A stretch of DNA of 64,000 nucleotides, from contig NZ_CP135971.1 of NCBI RefSeq assembly GCF_032463525.1, forward strand, positions 620,001 through 684,000. The letters are read 5' to 3'. Shown piece by piece: positions 34,758 through 44,343 of this stretch (position 1 is its first letter; each line of letters opens with the position of its first letter). This DNA comes from Pseudomonas sp. DTU_2021_1001937_2_SI_NGA_ILE_001. Its GTDB lineage: Bacteria; Pseudomonadota; Gammaproteobacteria; Pseudomonadales; Pseudomonadaceae. Under the pieces are notes generated by a model, which ran no database searches, had not been told where the DNA came from, and was given only the letters and a program-made list of their open reading frames with translations. The position numbers and the translations under genes are program-made.

Positions 34758-34894
34758 GCCGCGCCACACATGCCGGATTCAGCAACGCCAGGTGCTGGAC
34801 ATCATCGACTGGCAATCATTCATCACCGTGAAGCCCTGGCCAGAGCATAGGCGACAGAGAAGAGGGAGGTTGTGGTTAGTTCCCTAGAACGGGC

Positions 34895-35776
34895 TCACAG
34901 CCGCAGCACCTTCCAGGCCTCCAGCCCCCGGTCGTCGTTGTAGTCGTCTGTCATTGACTGTCGCGCGTGCCCCAACAGCGTCATCGTGTCGATACCCTGC
35001 TGGCGGTACAGCCGCTCTGATAGCGAGCGAATCTCGTGCAGGCTGGGAGCGCGGCGCTCCTCGCCCCACGGGCGGCCAGGGACTGCTGTCAGCAGGCCTT
35101 CGCGGAATGTGTTGCTGAGATGGCCGGGACAGTAGGGCGTGCCGTCCGGCTTTCGCAAGAGCGTTGGGCCTGGCCCGCCGTGCTGTGTCAGGCGTTCTAT
35201 TACATCTCCCAGCTGCAGGTCTGCCGACTCCAGGCGCAGCGCAACTGGAAGGGCGATGCGGCGCCCCGTCTTCTGCTGCCTGATTCGCAACTGCCCGTCG
35301 ACCACATCACTGCGTTTCAGCAGCGTCAGATCGGCCCGGCGCTGGCCGGTCACCAGCGCGAACTCCAGTGCGAGCACAAACCAGGTCATGCCCCGTCCGG
35401 AGGCCCAGGCATGAACCGCCTGCCAGTTCTCAAGCGTCAGGCGCGAGCGGAGCGGGCGGGTGTGCCAGTAGCTGATCGGGGCCGCAGGGTTGTAGTTGAT
35501 CTTCCGGGCGATGATTGCCGCGTTGAACATCTGAATCGCCTCGATGCGCACCCGTCGCCGCATGTACGGGGTCCCGGCCTGCTCCAGGGCCTTCAAGATA
35601 TGGATGATGTCCATCGGCTCGACGTCAGCCAGAGGTCGGTCTGCCAGCGGCGCGCGGATGTGGCGAATGTAGTTTCGGCGGTTCTGTAGCGTGTTCTGCT
35701 TCAGCGGCAGGGAGCTGATCAAGCGCTCGTAGATCTCGCACCACTGACCGACTGAGATTTCCGGGGCGTTAAGCAT
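34895..35776 (-). CDS. int: Prophage integrase (tyrosine recombinase)
   Basis: A 293-residue phage integrase. Catalytic residues can be placed: Arg146 (TGQRRAD), Lys169 (QQKTGRR), His247 and Arg250 (LHEIRSL), His270 (LLGH) and Tyr279 (MTDDYN). The N-terminal 95 residues form the core-binding domain. The ATG at 35774-35776 is preceded by GGAGG and is preferred to an upstream start. It recombines the phage attP with the 3' end of tRNA-Leu, about 1.3 kb to the right. Confidence 0.9.
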   Translation of the reverse strand: MLNAPEISVGQWCEIYERLISSLPLKQNTLQNRRNYIRHIRAPLADRPLADVEPMDIIHILKALEQAGTPYMRRRVRIEAIQMFNAAIIARKINYNPAAPISYWHTRPLRSRLTLENWQAVHAWASGRGMTWFVLALEFALVTGQRRADLTLLKRSDVVDGQLRIRQQKTGRRIALPVALRLESADLQLGDVIERLTQHGGPGPTLLRKPDGTPYCPGHLSNTFREGLLTAVPGRPWGEERRAPSLHEIRSLSERLYRQQGIDTMTLLGHARQSMTDDYNDDRGLEAWKVLRL

Positions 35777-35931
35777 CCGGCCTCCTTCGTACGTGTGATT
35801 TGTGAAGAGCTGCCTGCGCGGCAGTAGAAAGAGGCACGAAGCTTGCCCGTAGGCACGCCACATGTCGATTCGGCTGCCGAAATTTAGCTGAAAGGCGCTT
35901 TTTAGCTGTTCAGCAAACCTGCGGCGTGGCG

Positions 35932-36669
35932 CTAATCATCAGCGCTGGTGCGGCGCCACCTAGCCGGCATGGTCGACGGGCAATCGTTCATCACCGCAAA
36001 GCCATGGCCCGCACAGTGCCGGCAGTCGTCTCGTTCTGCGACCTGACCCCAGCACGTCGTGCACCGGCTGAACACTGAAAAGTCCCGCCGCACCCACCAG
36101 CTCCAGTATTCCTTGAAGTCGGCCTGCTCAAGATGCAGGGCGCACATTTCCCCGGCCAGACGGTAGGCGTCAGGATCGCATGACCTGGTGCACGTCACGC
36201 CCTGAATAAGCCGACTGGTTTCCACCAGCGCGAACCATTCACCGTCCCGCCTCAACCACCTGCCGAACAGCCTGGCGTGCTCCACACCCTTGTGGCTGCG
36301 CTTATGGATGAACGTCAGGTCCTCTTCATCGATGTAGCCGGCAATCAAGCTGGAGTCGAACTCACCCCAGCACAACAACGTCCCCGAGAGGATGCCGGCC
36401 TTATCGCCGCTTCGGTTGACGACTGCATATCTGGAGGCCGGGTGAGCCCAGCTTTCCCGGCCCCGCTCAACCCAGTGCGCTACGGCTCCGGTGATCAGAT
36501 CGGCCATGTCCAAACGCTCAAGCGGATCTATCAGCCTGGCAGCGAGCATATCGTCTGCCAGGTGCTGGAGCTTCGTTGCTTGCTCTCGCATGCGTAGCGG
36601 CCACCAGAATTCATCGTTGAGGGTCCTGTGCCACTCAGCAAGCGTCAGGTCGCGGATAGGGTCTGTCAT
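35932..36669 (-). CDS. Phage zinc-knuckle protein, SOS-linked
   Basis: A 245-residue protein of unknown function. The C-terminal part has CTTCWGQ and CRHCAGHG (CxxC pairs about 11 residues apart), a likely zinc ribbon; an earlier CTRSCD may add ligands. Many Trp and Arg residues occur. A perfect LexA box stands 16 bases upstream of the ATG. Position between integrase and attR is a usual site for directionality factors or accessory genes; the size is too large for a normal Xis. Confidence 0.7.
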   Translation of the reverse strand: MTDPIRDLTLAEWHRTLNDEFWWPLRMREQATKLQHLADDMLAARLIDPLERLDMADLITGAVAHWVERGRESWAHPASRYAVVNRSGDKAGILSGTLLCWGEFDSSLIAGYIDEEDLTFIHKRSHKGVEHARLFGRWLRRDGEWFALVETSRLIQGVTCTRSCDPDAYRLAGEMCALHLEQADFKEYWSWWVRRDFSVFSRCTTCWGQVAERDDCRHCAGHGFAVMNDCPSTMPARWRRTSADD

Positions 36670-36684
36670 GGGAACTGCTCAATA

Positions 36685-36700
36685 CTGTTTATAAATACAG
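36685..36700. promoter_or_regulatory. LexA box before the zinc-knuckle gene
   Basis: CTGTTTATAAATACAG is a perfect CTG-N10-CAG box close to the Pseudomonas consensus, with an AT-rich centre. Confidence 0.8.
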
Positions 36701-37091
36701 TAATTGAGCGGGTTGGCTTGGTACAGGAAATGCCGATAAAGCGTAACGACTGCCCAGGAGCGCATCGCTGAGCAGTCGGCCGGCGGTCAACAGGGTAGGT
36801 CGGAGCCGGCGGACGACAATGTACCCGCTACGACGGTCTGTAGACAGGATAGGTGTGTTGCTGGGTATGGTGAAGTGTTTCGGCAGAACGCCGGGGGAAG
36901 GTGGGTAGATGCATGCAATATCGGCATAGTGTGCCGAGCATTAGGAGCGGCATTCCAGGGGCTTCTGCGGGCAAAATATTAGTCCGCAAAGACTTTTTGC
37001 CCCCTGGAAACATTGGTTGAAAAAAGGTTTTTTTGGGGCTTGTTGCGGACCGAAAATCACCCTGCAGGCCGCATAAATATTGAATCTAACC
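36701..37091. other. Non-coding attachment-region DNA
   Basis: No gene is supported. GTCCGCAA (36972-36979) and an inverted TTGCGGAC just before 37060 could be integrase arm sites. The stretch becomes AT-rich towards the tRNA fragment. Confidence 0.4.
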
Positions 37092-37150
37092 AAGGACTTA
37101 AAATCCCTCGTTCTTTGAACGTGCCGGTTCGACCCCGGCTCGGGGCACCA
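37092..37150 (+). other. attR: 3' fragment of tRNA-Leu(TAA)
   Basis: The anticodon arm (loop CTTAAAA with TAA), variable arm, T arm GCCGGTTCGACCCCGGC and the 3' end ending CCA of a leucine tRNA are present. The D arm and 5' acceptor strand are absent upstream. It is therefore a duplicated 3' portion left by integration; the intact gene should lie at the other end of the prophage, left of this window. Confidence 0.85.
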
Positions 37151-37204
37151 TAGATAACTCAAGGGCTTGCAGAAGTTGTGGCGGGGAAATTCGGTTAGAT
37201 AAAT

Positions 37205-37234
37205 TGCCGCAATTCTCAAATCGTGCCGCAATTC
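37205..37234. repeat. Direct repeat TGCCGCAATTC beside the tRNA end
   Basis: Two copies at 37205-37215 and 37224-37234, 19 bases apart start to start. They lie between the tRNA end and an integrase relic, so could be old arm-type sites of a former element. Confidence 0.5.
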
Positions 37235-37279
37235 ACTTGTTGAGGTGACCTTTTTGCCTCGGCGATTCCTGATCCCTGA

Positions 37280-37690
37280 TTACTGTTCAGTCATAACTGC
37301 CATTGTGTGTCCCAGCGGATGCCTGGCTTGAGGATATCGCCGGTCGATTCGGCCTGTCAGTACCTGTCTTGGCGCGCAGATCCCTCGTCTGAAAGTCCTT
37401 CTCCGCAACGCCAGCCTTCTCCCGCACCTCGTCGAATCCGTTGCGCAGCATTCCAACACTGAAAGCCTGGCCACCATCGGTGACTGCACCCGGTATCCGG
37501 CTGTTCGCCTCCTGATCAGACTGAGTACTGTTTCCAGCTCATCTACAGCCTCAATGCGCCGTTTTGCATTCGTCTTGCCTTGCACGACGCATATCCAACC
37601 GTCTCGGATGCTCGCTTCATCCATCTCAAGGTGTCGCTTACTCGCCGGCCCGTGAGATGTGCCGGGCCCATCGCATCCTTGAGTCCGGCA
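37280..37690 (-). pseudogene. Decayed tyrosine-recombinase integrase
   Basis: Fragments of an integrase C-terminal domain occur in order on this strand but in different frames: HLTGRRVSDTL, then IRDGWICVVQGKTNAKRRIE, then FQTRDLRAKTGTD, then PLGHTMAVMTEQ. These match the Arg, Lys, His-x-x-Arg-like and LGH regions of phage integrases. At least two frameshifts and loss of the end make it non-functional. It is the remnant of a second mobile element at the same tRNA gene. Confidence 0.75.
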
Positions 37691-37857
37691 TCGGCTTTGT
37701 CGCAGGTGCTCATCCCCTTGGGGCGCTGTACAAGCGTTGCTCTTCGCGCCGACGAACAATTTCAAGCTTGCGCGCAGGTGAGGGCGTTCGCTCGGCGTTT
37801 GGCACAAGCGCCGGCGCGAGTTATGTTGAGGCTATTGGATCGCTGAAGGAGGTTGGC

Positions 37858-38058
37858 ATGTGGTGGGTGGGCCCCGAAAAATCCAGGTTCAAAATTCAAC
37901 GACGTATATCGTGCGGCGTCCTGGCCTTGGCGATTTTCTTCTTGGCAATGCAGATCAACGCCTACTGCTCAGGAGAGGCCCTGTTCACTGACGTGCTGGG
38001 TGGGGTCTTCCTGACGGCGCTGGGTGGCGGCATGTTCTATATGGCGGACAAATGGTGA
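37858..38058 (+). CDS. 66-residue two-helix membrane protein
   Basis: Starts at an ATG behind GGAGG. The product has a basic N-terminus (KSRFKIQRR), a first helix near 19-33 and a second near 45-62. No family was recognised. It lies in the scar region between the integrase relic and the oxygenase gene and may belong to the former element. Confidence 0.6.
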   Translation: MWWVGPEKSRFKIQRRISCGVLALAIFFLAMQINAYCSGEALFTDVLGGVFLTALGGGMFYMADKW

Positions 38059-38385
38059 CCCTTGCCGACGTTAACTTGCTGGCGGGATTCGAGCGTGTAG
38101 AGGGGAAGTCGGGCCTTACCTCAAACCAAGGTCCGCTCTAAGCTGGCCTTGGTAGTCATTTCTAAGTGGCGGAGCCAGGGCGTGATGGGCCTGCAGAGCG
38201 TGACCTGGTGCTTGACCTTGCAATGCTGCGCAGCGCTTGGCCATTGGCGGATGCTGTTTCTCGCTCAGCCTATCCGCGTTCATGCTCCGGTGCTTTCGGG
38301 TTTCTTGCGCACTGGGCTCCTGCGTACTATCAAGGGCAGTAGTCTGCGGCCATAACGGCACGGCTCACACGGGTCCCAGAAGCCT
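38059..38385. other. Gap without a supported gene
   Basis: Open frames on both strands have poor composition and no ribosome-binding site. Nothing else was recognised. Confidence 0.4.
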
Positions 38386-39153
38386 TCAGCTCCCCGCAGG
38401 GTCGGGCCTGGAGGCCAATTCTGCGCGTCTTCTATTCATTTTGGCGACCAGGCGGGTGGCGAAGCTATCTTGATGAGGGTCGCCGAAATGGAACAACGCC
38501 GTGGCGCGCTGAGCGTCAGGGTCACAAGGTTCATTCGCGTGCAGGCTTCGATAGCCCCAGAAAAAATACAGATTCCCAGGCTTGAGCTTTAGCGCTAGTG
38601 GCTTTAGAAAACCAGATGTAATGAGGCTGGTGATTAGGTTTCGCGCAATATTATTCTGTATGGCGGCTTTCTCTAAAATGTTTACCCAGACGTTATCTCG
38701 GGGGCTTCGTATATTGGGAAACATGATCAAGTCTCCATTTTTCTCTCCTTCAGTCGGTATCAGCAGCGGCATCAGCATCGTCACCAGTGAGGCGTCGAAA
38801 TGATAGCGATTGGACTCACGGAGCCCGCCTTTCCCCTGGACGCAACGTAAAACAGCGGCAATTTCATCGCTGCGTGCGATGGTTTTCGTGGAGTAGTAGT
38901 AAAGATCTGCCAAGAGCTTTCTGAGTGCTTTTTGCTCTGCGAGACGGCTCAGTAAGTTTTCACCGATCTGATCTTTGCCATGAAAGGCGAAATAATTCCC
39001 TTTCTGTCGCTCGTTCGCTGCGCTGACATTCGATTGGAGCGACTTCAAGGCATCTGGAGGGATGGCATTTTCCCAGCAATGGTATCCGTGGCTTTCAATG
39101 TCTTCAGCGATCGCTGCAACTGATGAGAAAGGTTGTTCGGGTAATTTCCACAT
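38386..39153 (-). CDS. 2OG/Fe(II) oxygenase-like protein
   Basis: A 255-residue protein from MWKLPEQPFSS. YHFDASLVTMLMPLL has the His-x-Asp metal pair of the double-stranded beta-helix (phytanoyl-CoA-like) oxygenases, and SLHANEP supplies the distal His, followed by an Arg for 2-oxoglutarate. It would hydroxylate an unknown small molecule. An earlier GTG at 39195 is a possible start but lacks a ribosome-binding site. The gene is noticeably richer in A/T than its neighbours, suggesting transfer. It is isolated, with no pathway partner next to it. Confidence 0.65.
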   Translation of the reverse strand: MWKLPEQPFSSVAAIAEDIESHGYHCWENAIPPDALKSLQSNVSAANERQKGNYFAFHGKDQIGENLLSRLAEQKALRKLLADLYYYSTKTIARSDEIAAVLRCVQGKGGLRESNRYHFDASLVTMLMPLLIPTEGEKNGDLIMFPNIRSPRDNVWVNILEKAAIQNNIARNLITSLITSGFLKPLALKLKPGNLYFFWGYRSLHANEPCDPDAQRATALFHFGDPHQDSFATRLVAKMNRRRAELASRPDPAGS

Positions 39154-40145
39154 AAGAGGATTCCAGGAGCTGGGCGCTACTACTGGAAACGCCACCGGTT
39201 CGGGTTGGGTGGGGTCGTGATTTGAAAAAAAGCAGCGTGCTGCGCCTGCGATAGGCAGGCAGAGGTCAGTTGCGCTCCTCAGCGATGCAACTTCCGGATT
39301 CTGACGATTGACGCTTCATGACTGGATGACGCCAGAAAAATGCGTCGCAGAGCGAGTGGGCGTAAAAGATCATTTTCTATCGAGCCCCTGTTGGTTAATG
39401 AGTCGTGCCACGTCTGGGTGATTCATCTGTCGACGGTGTTGTCTGGCTGGCACACACCGCTGGTCCCGCGTGTAAAGCAAGGGAGACCTCTCGTTCCGCT
39501 CAAGCCGCGAATGCGCTGGAGGCTGGCCTGGGTTTGTAAGCCGCGTTGAAAGCGGGCATGCGCTTCTTACCCGAAACGTGGAGGGGAAATTCGACATGTC
39601 GGCCTCCGCCATTTCAAGCCCAACCCCCTTCTGGCGAGCAGTTGCAGTTAAGAACGTCTTCGATTTAACGGCAAGTAACAAAGTGGCGGTTTGATGACCG
39701 CTGGTCGTCTTATTGCAGGATGTTGCGAGCCCCCTGTGCGTTGGGTGGGCACGAGACTGCTGATCGGTATTTGCGAGGCGGTGTCTCAAGGGCCACAAAG
39801 AACCAGTTGTGAGTCAGTCGATCTGCTTACAGTGCTTCAAAGGACGTAAGGAGCCTGTGATTCATCAGCAAGCGTCTTTCCATCAGCAGGATCGGGCGCG
39901 GGGCTATCGATGAGTCTGCCCACGAACCCTGATAGAGGCCGAACTCAGGAGACAGCTTGGGCACGCTGGAGAGGAGGGGGCTGACTTTTCTTGCAGGCAA
40001 AGAAAAGCCCGCGATGGGGGAGCGGGCTGAAGATGACACACTTGGATTCGTGTACAGATTATGACCTTGTGTGTGAAAAGCTCGTGAAGCCCATGTCAGC
40101 ATTTCGGAGATTAGCGCCATCGAGTCATCTCACGGTCAACACGCC
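39154..40145. other. Long interval without a supported gene
   Basis: About 1 kb where open frames on both strands lack ribosome-binding sites and protein-like composition. It may hold remnants of mobile DNA. The only clear item is the leftward terminator at 39998-40028. Confidence 0.45.
39998..40028 (-). terminator. Leftward terminator after the ASCH-like gene
   Basis: AGCCCGC (40006-40012) pairs with GCGGGCT (40022-40028); on the minus strand it is followed by TTTTCTTT. Confidence 0.65.
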
Positions 40146-40745
40146 TTAGAGGCGACGAAAAGTGATGACCCAGACCCATGGATTGTCATGCCACGCTTGA
40201 TGCTTGTCGCTGTATTCCCACCAGGTGGCGAAGGCAATCACGGCAGTGGGGCTCAGGCCGCTGTAAGGCGGTTCCAGGTGATTCACGAAGTAGGTCTGTG
40301 CGCTGTCGTGAATGGAGTAGAAGCCTTCCTGCTGCGCCTGCTCGTCGGTGATGTCATGCAGGCGTTCGGTCTGGATGTCGGTCACCTCCAGGGTTGCGCG
40401 CGATGCGCGGCGAGGCATCAGGCGCCCGGGTCGATGCCACCAGCGTGGCGTCTGCTCGGAGAAGGGCGTGTCGAGCAGCGGGCCGGGCGCCGTGAACTGG
40501 TAGTCCTGACCTGATTGAAGAGTCATGTCGATGAAGTGCCAGCCGAGGCGCTTCTGGTTCGCGCGCTGGGTTACTTCCCAGCGGCCGTAGGCGTAGAAGT
40601 CTTCCTTGAGCCACAGATGCACCCCAACCGGGCCGTAGGGGCATTCACCGGCGGCGTGGTGGTTAATGGCCCGGCGGGTGACGGTTTTTCTGTCTGTGAT
40701 GATGAGGCGGGCCATTTCCGTGGTGAAGCAGATGTGTTTGTCCAC
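40146..40745 (-). CDS. ASCH-like protein of phage type
   Basis: A 199-residue protein from a GTG. KHICFTTEMARLIITDRKTVTRR is the usual start of ASCH-superfamily proteins coded by phages and their relics (target entry, then Thr-Arg-Arg). HLWLKEDFYAYG and the Trp-rich C-terminus (AFATWWEYSD) agree. ASCH domains resemble PUA folds and may bind RNA or modified nucleosides. An open extension upstream is judged non-coding. It lies just downstream of modC in the same direction and is separated from it by about 120 bases. Confidence 0.6.
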   Translation of the reverse strand: MDKHICFTTEMARLIITDRKTVTRRAINHHAAGECPYGPVGVHLWLKEDFYAYGRWEVTQRANQKRLGWHFIDMTLQSGQDYQFTAPGPLLDTPFSEQTPRWWHRPGRLMPRRASRATLEVTDIQTERLHDITDEQAQQEGFYSIHDSAQTYFVNHLEPPYSGLSPTAVIAFATWWEYSDKHQAWHDNPWVWVITFRRL

Positions 40746-40867
40746 GATGATCCGCCAAAGATATGAGGGGGCATTACACCACGTTGCCGGGAGTGGGCCG
40801 TAGCGGTCGTCCCGAGTGGGAGAGTACTTCCGATGAAAGGCCCGGTTCAGGCTGCCATTCGTGAATG

Positions 40868-41968
40868 TCAGGCCAGCACCGCGACACCCTTGATCTGCGC
40901 CCACAGCGGTTGCCCAGGGTGCAGCTGTAGTTGATCCCGCGAATAACGGGTAATGCGCGCCAGCAAGGGGGTGCCGTCGGCATCCAGCTGAACCATCACA
41001 TGAGCCGGGTGATCGGCCGGCACCTCGCGTACTACCTGCACGGGCAGGCGATTGAGAATGCTGCTCTGCTCATCGAACTGGCGGCTCAAGCTGACGTCTC
41101 TGGCCTGTACCTTGAAGCGCAGGCGCTGGCCCTGTGGCAACGCCGCGTGGGCCAGTCGCACGCTCTGGCGGCTGCCGGGCAGGTGCAGGGTCAACAGTTG
41201 GTAGTGCGGATCATGGCTGCCCACTTCACCCTCGATGACCACACCAGCGTCAGGCTCCATCGCGGGGGGCAGGTCGAGGCGGGTGAGCACCTCGTTGAGT
41301 GGGCCGCTGGCGATCGCTCGGCCTTCGGTCATCAGCACCAGGTGGTCGGCCAGGCGCGCCACTTCATCCTGGGCGTGGCTGACATAGAGCATGGGAATAC
41401 CCAGCTCGGCCTGCAACTGCTCCAGGTAGGGCAGGATCTCGGCCTTGCGCCGGGCGTCCAGCGCCGCCAGGGGTTCGTCGAGCAACAACAGGCGTGGACT
41501 GGTGAGCAGAGCACGAGTAATACCAACCCTTTGCCGTTCGCCGCCGGAGAGTGCGCCCGGTCGGCGGTCCAGCAGGTGGCCGATGCCCATCAGCTCGATG
41601 GCCTGGTCCATCTTCACGATGCGTTGCGCAGGGGCGATGCGCTTGTAGCCGAATTCCAGGTTGCCGCGCACATCAAGATGTGGAAACAGGCTGGCTTCCT
41701 GGAACACGTAGCCCAGCGGGCGGGCGTGGGGGGGCAGGAAGATGCCGCGCGCGCTGTCCTGCCACACTTCACCTCGCACCTCAATGCGCGCCTGCGGAGC
41801 CCTTTCCAGGCCTGCCACGCAACGCAGGCAAGTGGTCTTGCCCGAGCCGGAGTGGCCGAACAGCGCCGTTACCCCCCGGCCAGGCAGGCTCAGGTCCAGG
41901 TCGGTGGTGAAAGCGCCGAGGGTCAGTTTGAGATGGATGTGCAGGCGGTCTTGCATGTTCAGCTCCAT
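40868..41968 (-). CDS. modC: Molybdate ABC transporter ATP-binding protein
   Basis: A 366-residue ATPase of the molybdate importer. Walker [10 protein letters not shown] (38-46), the ABC signature LSGGERQR (near 140) and Walker [13 protein letters not shown] are intact. The C-terminal TOBE/MOP domain (about 300-366) binds oxyanion for feedback. It overlaps modB by 10 bases and forms the end of the modABC operon. Confidence 0.95.
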   Translation of the reverse strand: MELNMQDRLHIHLKLTLGAFTTDLDLSLPGRGVTALFGHSGSGKTTCLRCVAGLERAPQARIEVRGEVWQDSARGIFLPPHARPLGYVFQEASLFPHLDVRGNLEFGYKRIAPAQRIVKMDQAIELMGIGHLLDRRPGALSGGERQRVGITRALLTSPRLLLLDEPLAALDARRKAEILPYLEQLQAELGIPMLYVSHAQDEVARLADHLVLMTEGRAIASGPLNEVLTRLDLPPAMEPDAGVVIEGEVGSHDPHYQLLTLHLPGSRQSVRLAHAALPQGQRLRFKVQARDVSLSRQFDEQSSILNRLPVQVVREVPADHPAHVMVQLDADGTPLLARITRYSRDQLQLHPGQPLWAQIKGVAVLA

Positions 41969-42639
41969 AGCTTTTTCTGGCTGCTGCTGCAGTACAGCGC
42001 CAGCAATACCAGAAATGAAAACGCCAGCATGAAGCCCGCCAGCCAGTGGGCCTGGTCATAAGCCATGGACTCGACGTGATCGAAGATCTGCACGGAGACA
42101 ACGCGGGTCTTGTCCGGGATGTTTCCTCCAATCATTAATACCACCCCAAACTCCCCCACCGTGTGCGCGAACCCTAACACCGCGCCCGTCAGGTAACCAG
42201 GACGAGCGAGGGGCATTACGACCTTGAAGAAGGTGTCCCAAGGCCCGGCACGCAGCGTGGCGGCAACTTCCAAGGGGCGTTGGCCGATGGCGGCGAAGGC
42301 GTTGTGCAGCGGCTGTACGACGAAGGGCAGGGAATACACCACCGAGCCGACCAGCAACCCGGCGAAGCTGAAAGTCAGCGTGCCCAGGCCGAGGCTCTGG
42401 GTCAGTTGCCCGACGAACCCGTGCGGCCCCATCAGCAGCAGCAGATAGAAACCGATCACCGTCGGTGGCAGCACCAGGGGCAGCGCCACCACGGCGCCCA
42501 CCGGCCCCTTGAGCCATGAGCGGGTGCGGGTCAGCCACCAGGCGAGTGGGGTGGCGATCACCAGCAGGATCAGCGTGGTCATCGACGCCAGCTTGAAGGT
42601 CAGCCAGATGGCCGCCAGGTCACTACTGTCCAGTGGCAT
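41959..42639 (-). CDS. modB: Molybdate ABC transporter permease
   Basis: A 226-residue inner-membrane permease with about five or six helices. The EAA loop ([21 protein letters not shown], shown here by its position near residues 125-150) contacts ModC. Its ATG follows the modA stop without a gap, showing close coupling. Confidence 0.95.
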   Translation of the reverse strand: MPLDSSDLAAIWLTFKLASMTTLILLVIATPLAWWLTRTRSWLKGPVGAVVALPLVLPPTVIGFYLLLLMGPHGFVGQLTQSLGLGTLTFSFAGLLVGSVVYSLPFVVQPLHNAFAAIGQRPLEVAATLRAGPWDTFFKVVMPLARPGYLTGAVLGFAHTVGEFGVVLMIGGNIPDKTRVVSVQIFDHVESMAYDQAHWLAGFMLAFSFLVLLALYCSSSQKKLWS

Positions 42640-43478
<839 letters not shown>

Positions 43479-43640
43479 TGCGGGCCATGCGTGGAAGCCC
43501 CGGATGCTGGCAATGTGCATTGCGCCCCGGACAGGCTGTCATCCGGCTGTCACTGTTCATTGATGTGAGCGAGTGGTACCAGCGGTGCTGGGCGAGGGCG
43601 TCTTGCCGATGGGTGCACGCGCCGATTGACTTGTAAAACA

Positions 43641-43650
43641 ATCGGTCTAA
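43641..43650. promoter_or_regulatory. Putative TetR operator, copy 1
   Basis: ATCGGTCTAA lies directly upstream of the TetR gene; the same decamer occurs before acuI. Confidence 0.5.
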
Positions 43651-43661
43651 TATCTCACCCC

Positions 43662-44297
43662 ATGACCGAACCCATTACCAAGCCCCGGCGCCCGGGGCGT
43701 CCGCCAAAGCTCGACCGGGACAACCTGGAAACCCGCGACGTGCTCATTCGTCGCGGGCTCGAAGTGCTGACCGAACAGGGCTTCACTGCCACCGGGCTGG
43801 ATTTCCTGCTCAAGCAGGTGGGCATTCCCAAGGGCTCGTTCTACAACTATTTCCCCAGCAAGGAAGCCTTCGTGCGCGTGGTTCTCGACCACTACGCAGA
43901 CTACTTCGCACGCCTGCTCGACCGCCACCTGCTCGATGAATCCATGTCGCCGCTGGAGCGCCTGGTCAGCTTCGTGCAAGCCGCCAAGGCAGGCATGGCA
44001 CGCCACGAATTCCGCCGTGGCTGCATGGTCGGCAACCTGGGCCAGGAAATCGGTGTGCTGCCAGAAGGCTTTCGCCCGCTGTTGGAGCAGATCCAGCAAG
44101 ACTGGCAGGCGCGCCTGGCCACCTGCCTGCGCAGCGCCCAGGCCGCCGGTGAATTGCCGCACAGCGCCCATTGCGAAGACCTGGCGGCGTTCTTCTGGAT
44201 CGGCTGGGAGGGTGCCGTATTGCGTGCCCGGCTGGTACAGGGCGAGGCACCCTTGAACACCTTCATCGCGGGGTTCCTGCGCGGCTTGCCGCAGTGA
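43662..44297 (+). CDS. TetR-family regulator, AcuR-like
   Basis: A 211-residue repressor with a basic tail (PRRPGRPPKLDR), a helix-turn-helix near residues 30-60 (GFTATGLDFLLKQVGIPKGSFYNYF in part) and a ligand-binding C-terminus (TetR_C family of AcuR/NemR relatives). AcuR relatives sense acrylate or related electrophiles. The ATG at 43662 is used. It faces the same way as acuI, and both carry the same upstream decamer, implying autoregulation and control of acuI. Confidence 0.85.
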   Translation: MTEPITKPRRPGRPPKLDRDNLETRDVLIRRGLEVLTEQGFTATGLDFLLKQVGIPKGSFYNYFPSKEAFVRVVLDHYADYFARLLDRHLLDESMSPLERLVSFVQAAKAGMARHEFRRGCMVGNLGQEIGVLPEGFRPLLEQIQQDWQARLATCLRSAQAAGELPHSAHCEDLAAFFWIGWEGAVLRARLVQGEAPLNTFIAGFLRGLPQ

Positions 44298-44321
44298 CTC
44301 TTTCAGCTCGGTTTTTAAACG

Positions 44322-44331
44322 ATCGGTCTAA
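44322..44331. promoter_or_regulatory. Putative TetR operator, copy 2
   Basis: ATCGGTCTAA within AAACGATCGGTCTAAAA, 13 bases before the acuI ATG; it contains the palindrome CGATCG. Confidence 0.5.
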
Positions 44332-44343
44332 AACGGAGGCAAC

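Noticed and set aside
39340..40120. Frames between the oxygenase gene and the ASCH-like gene
   Set aside because: One is crossed by an intrinsic terminator and none has a proper start or familiar composition.
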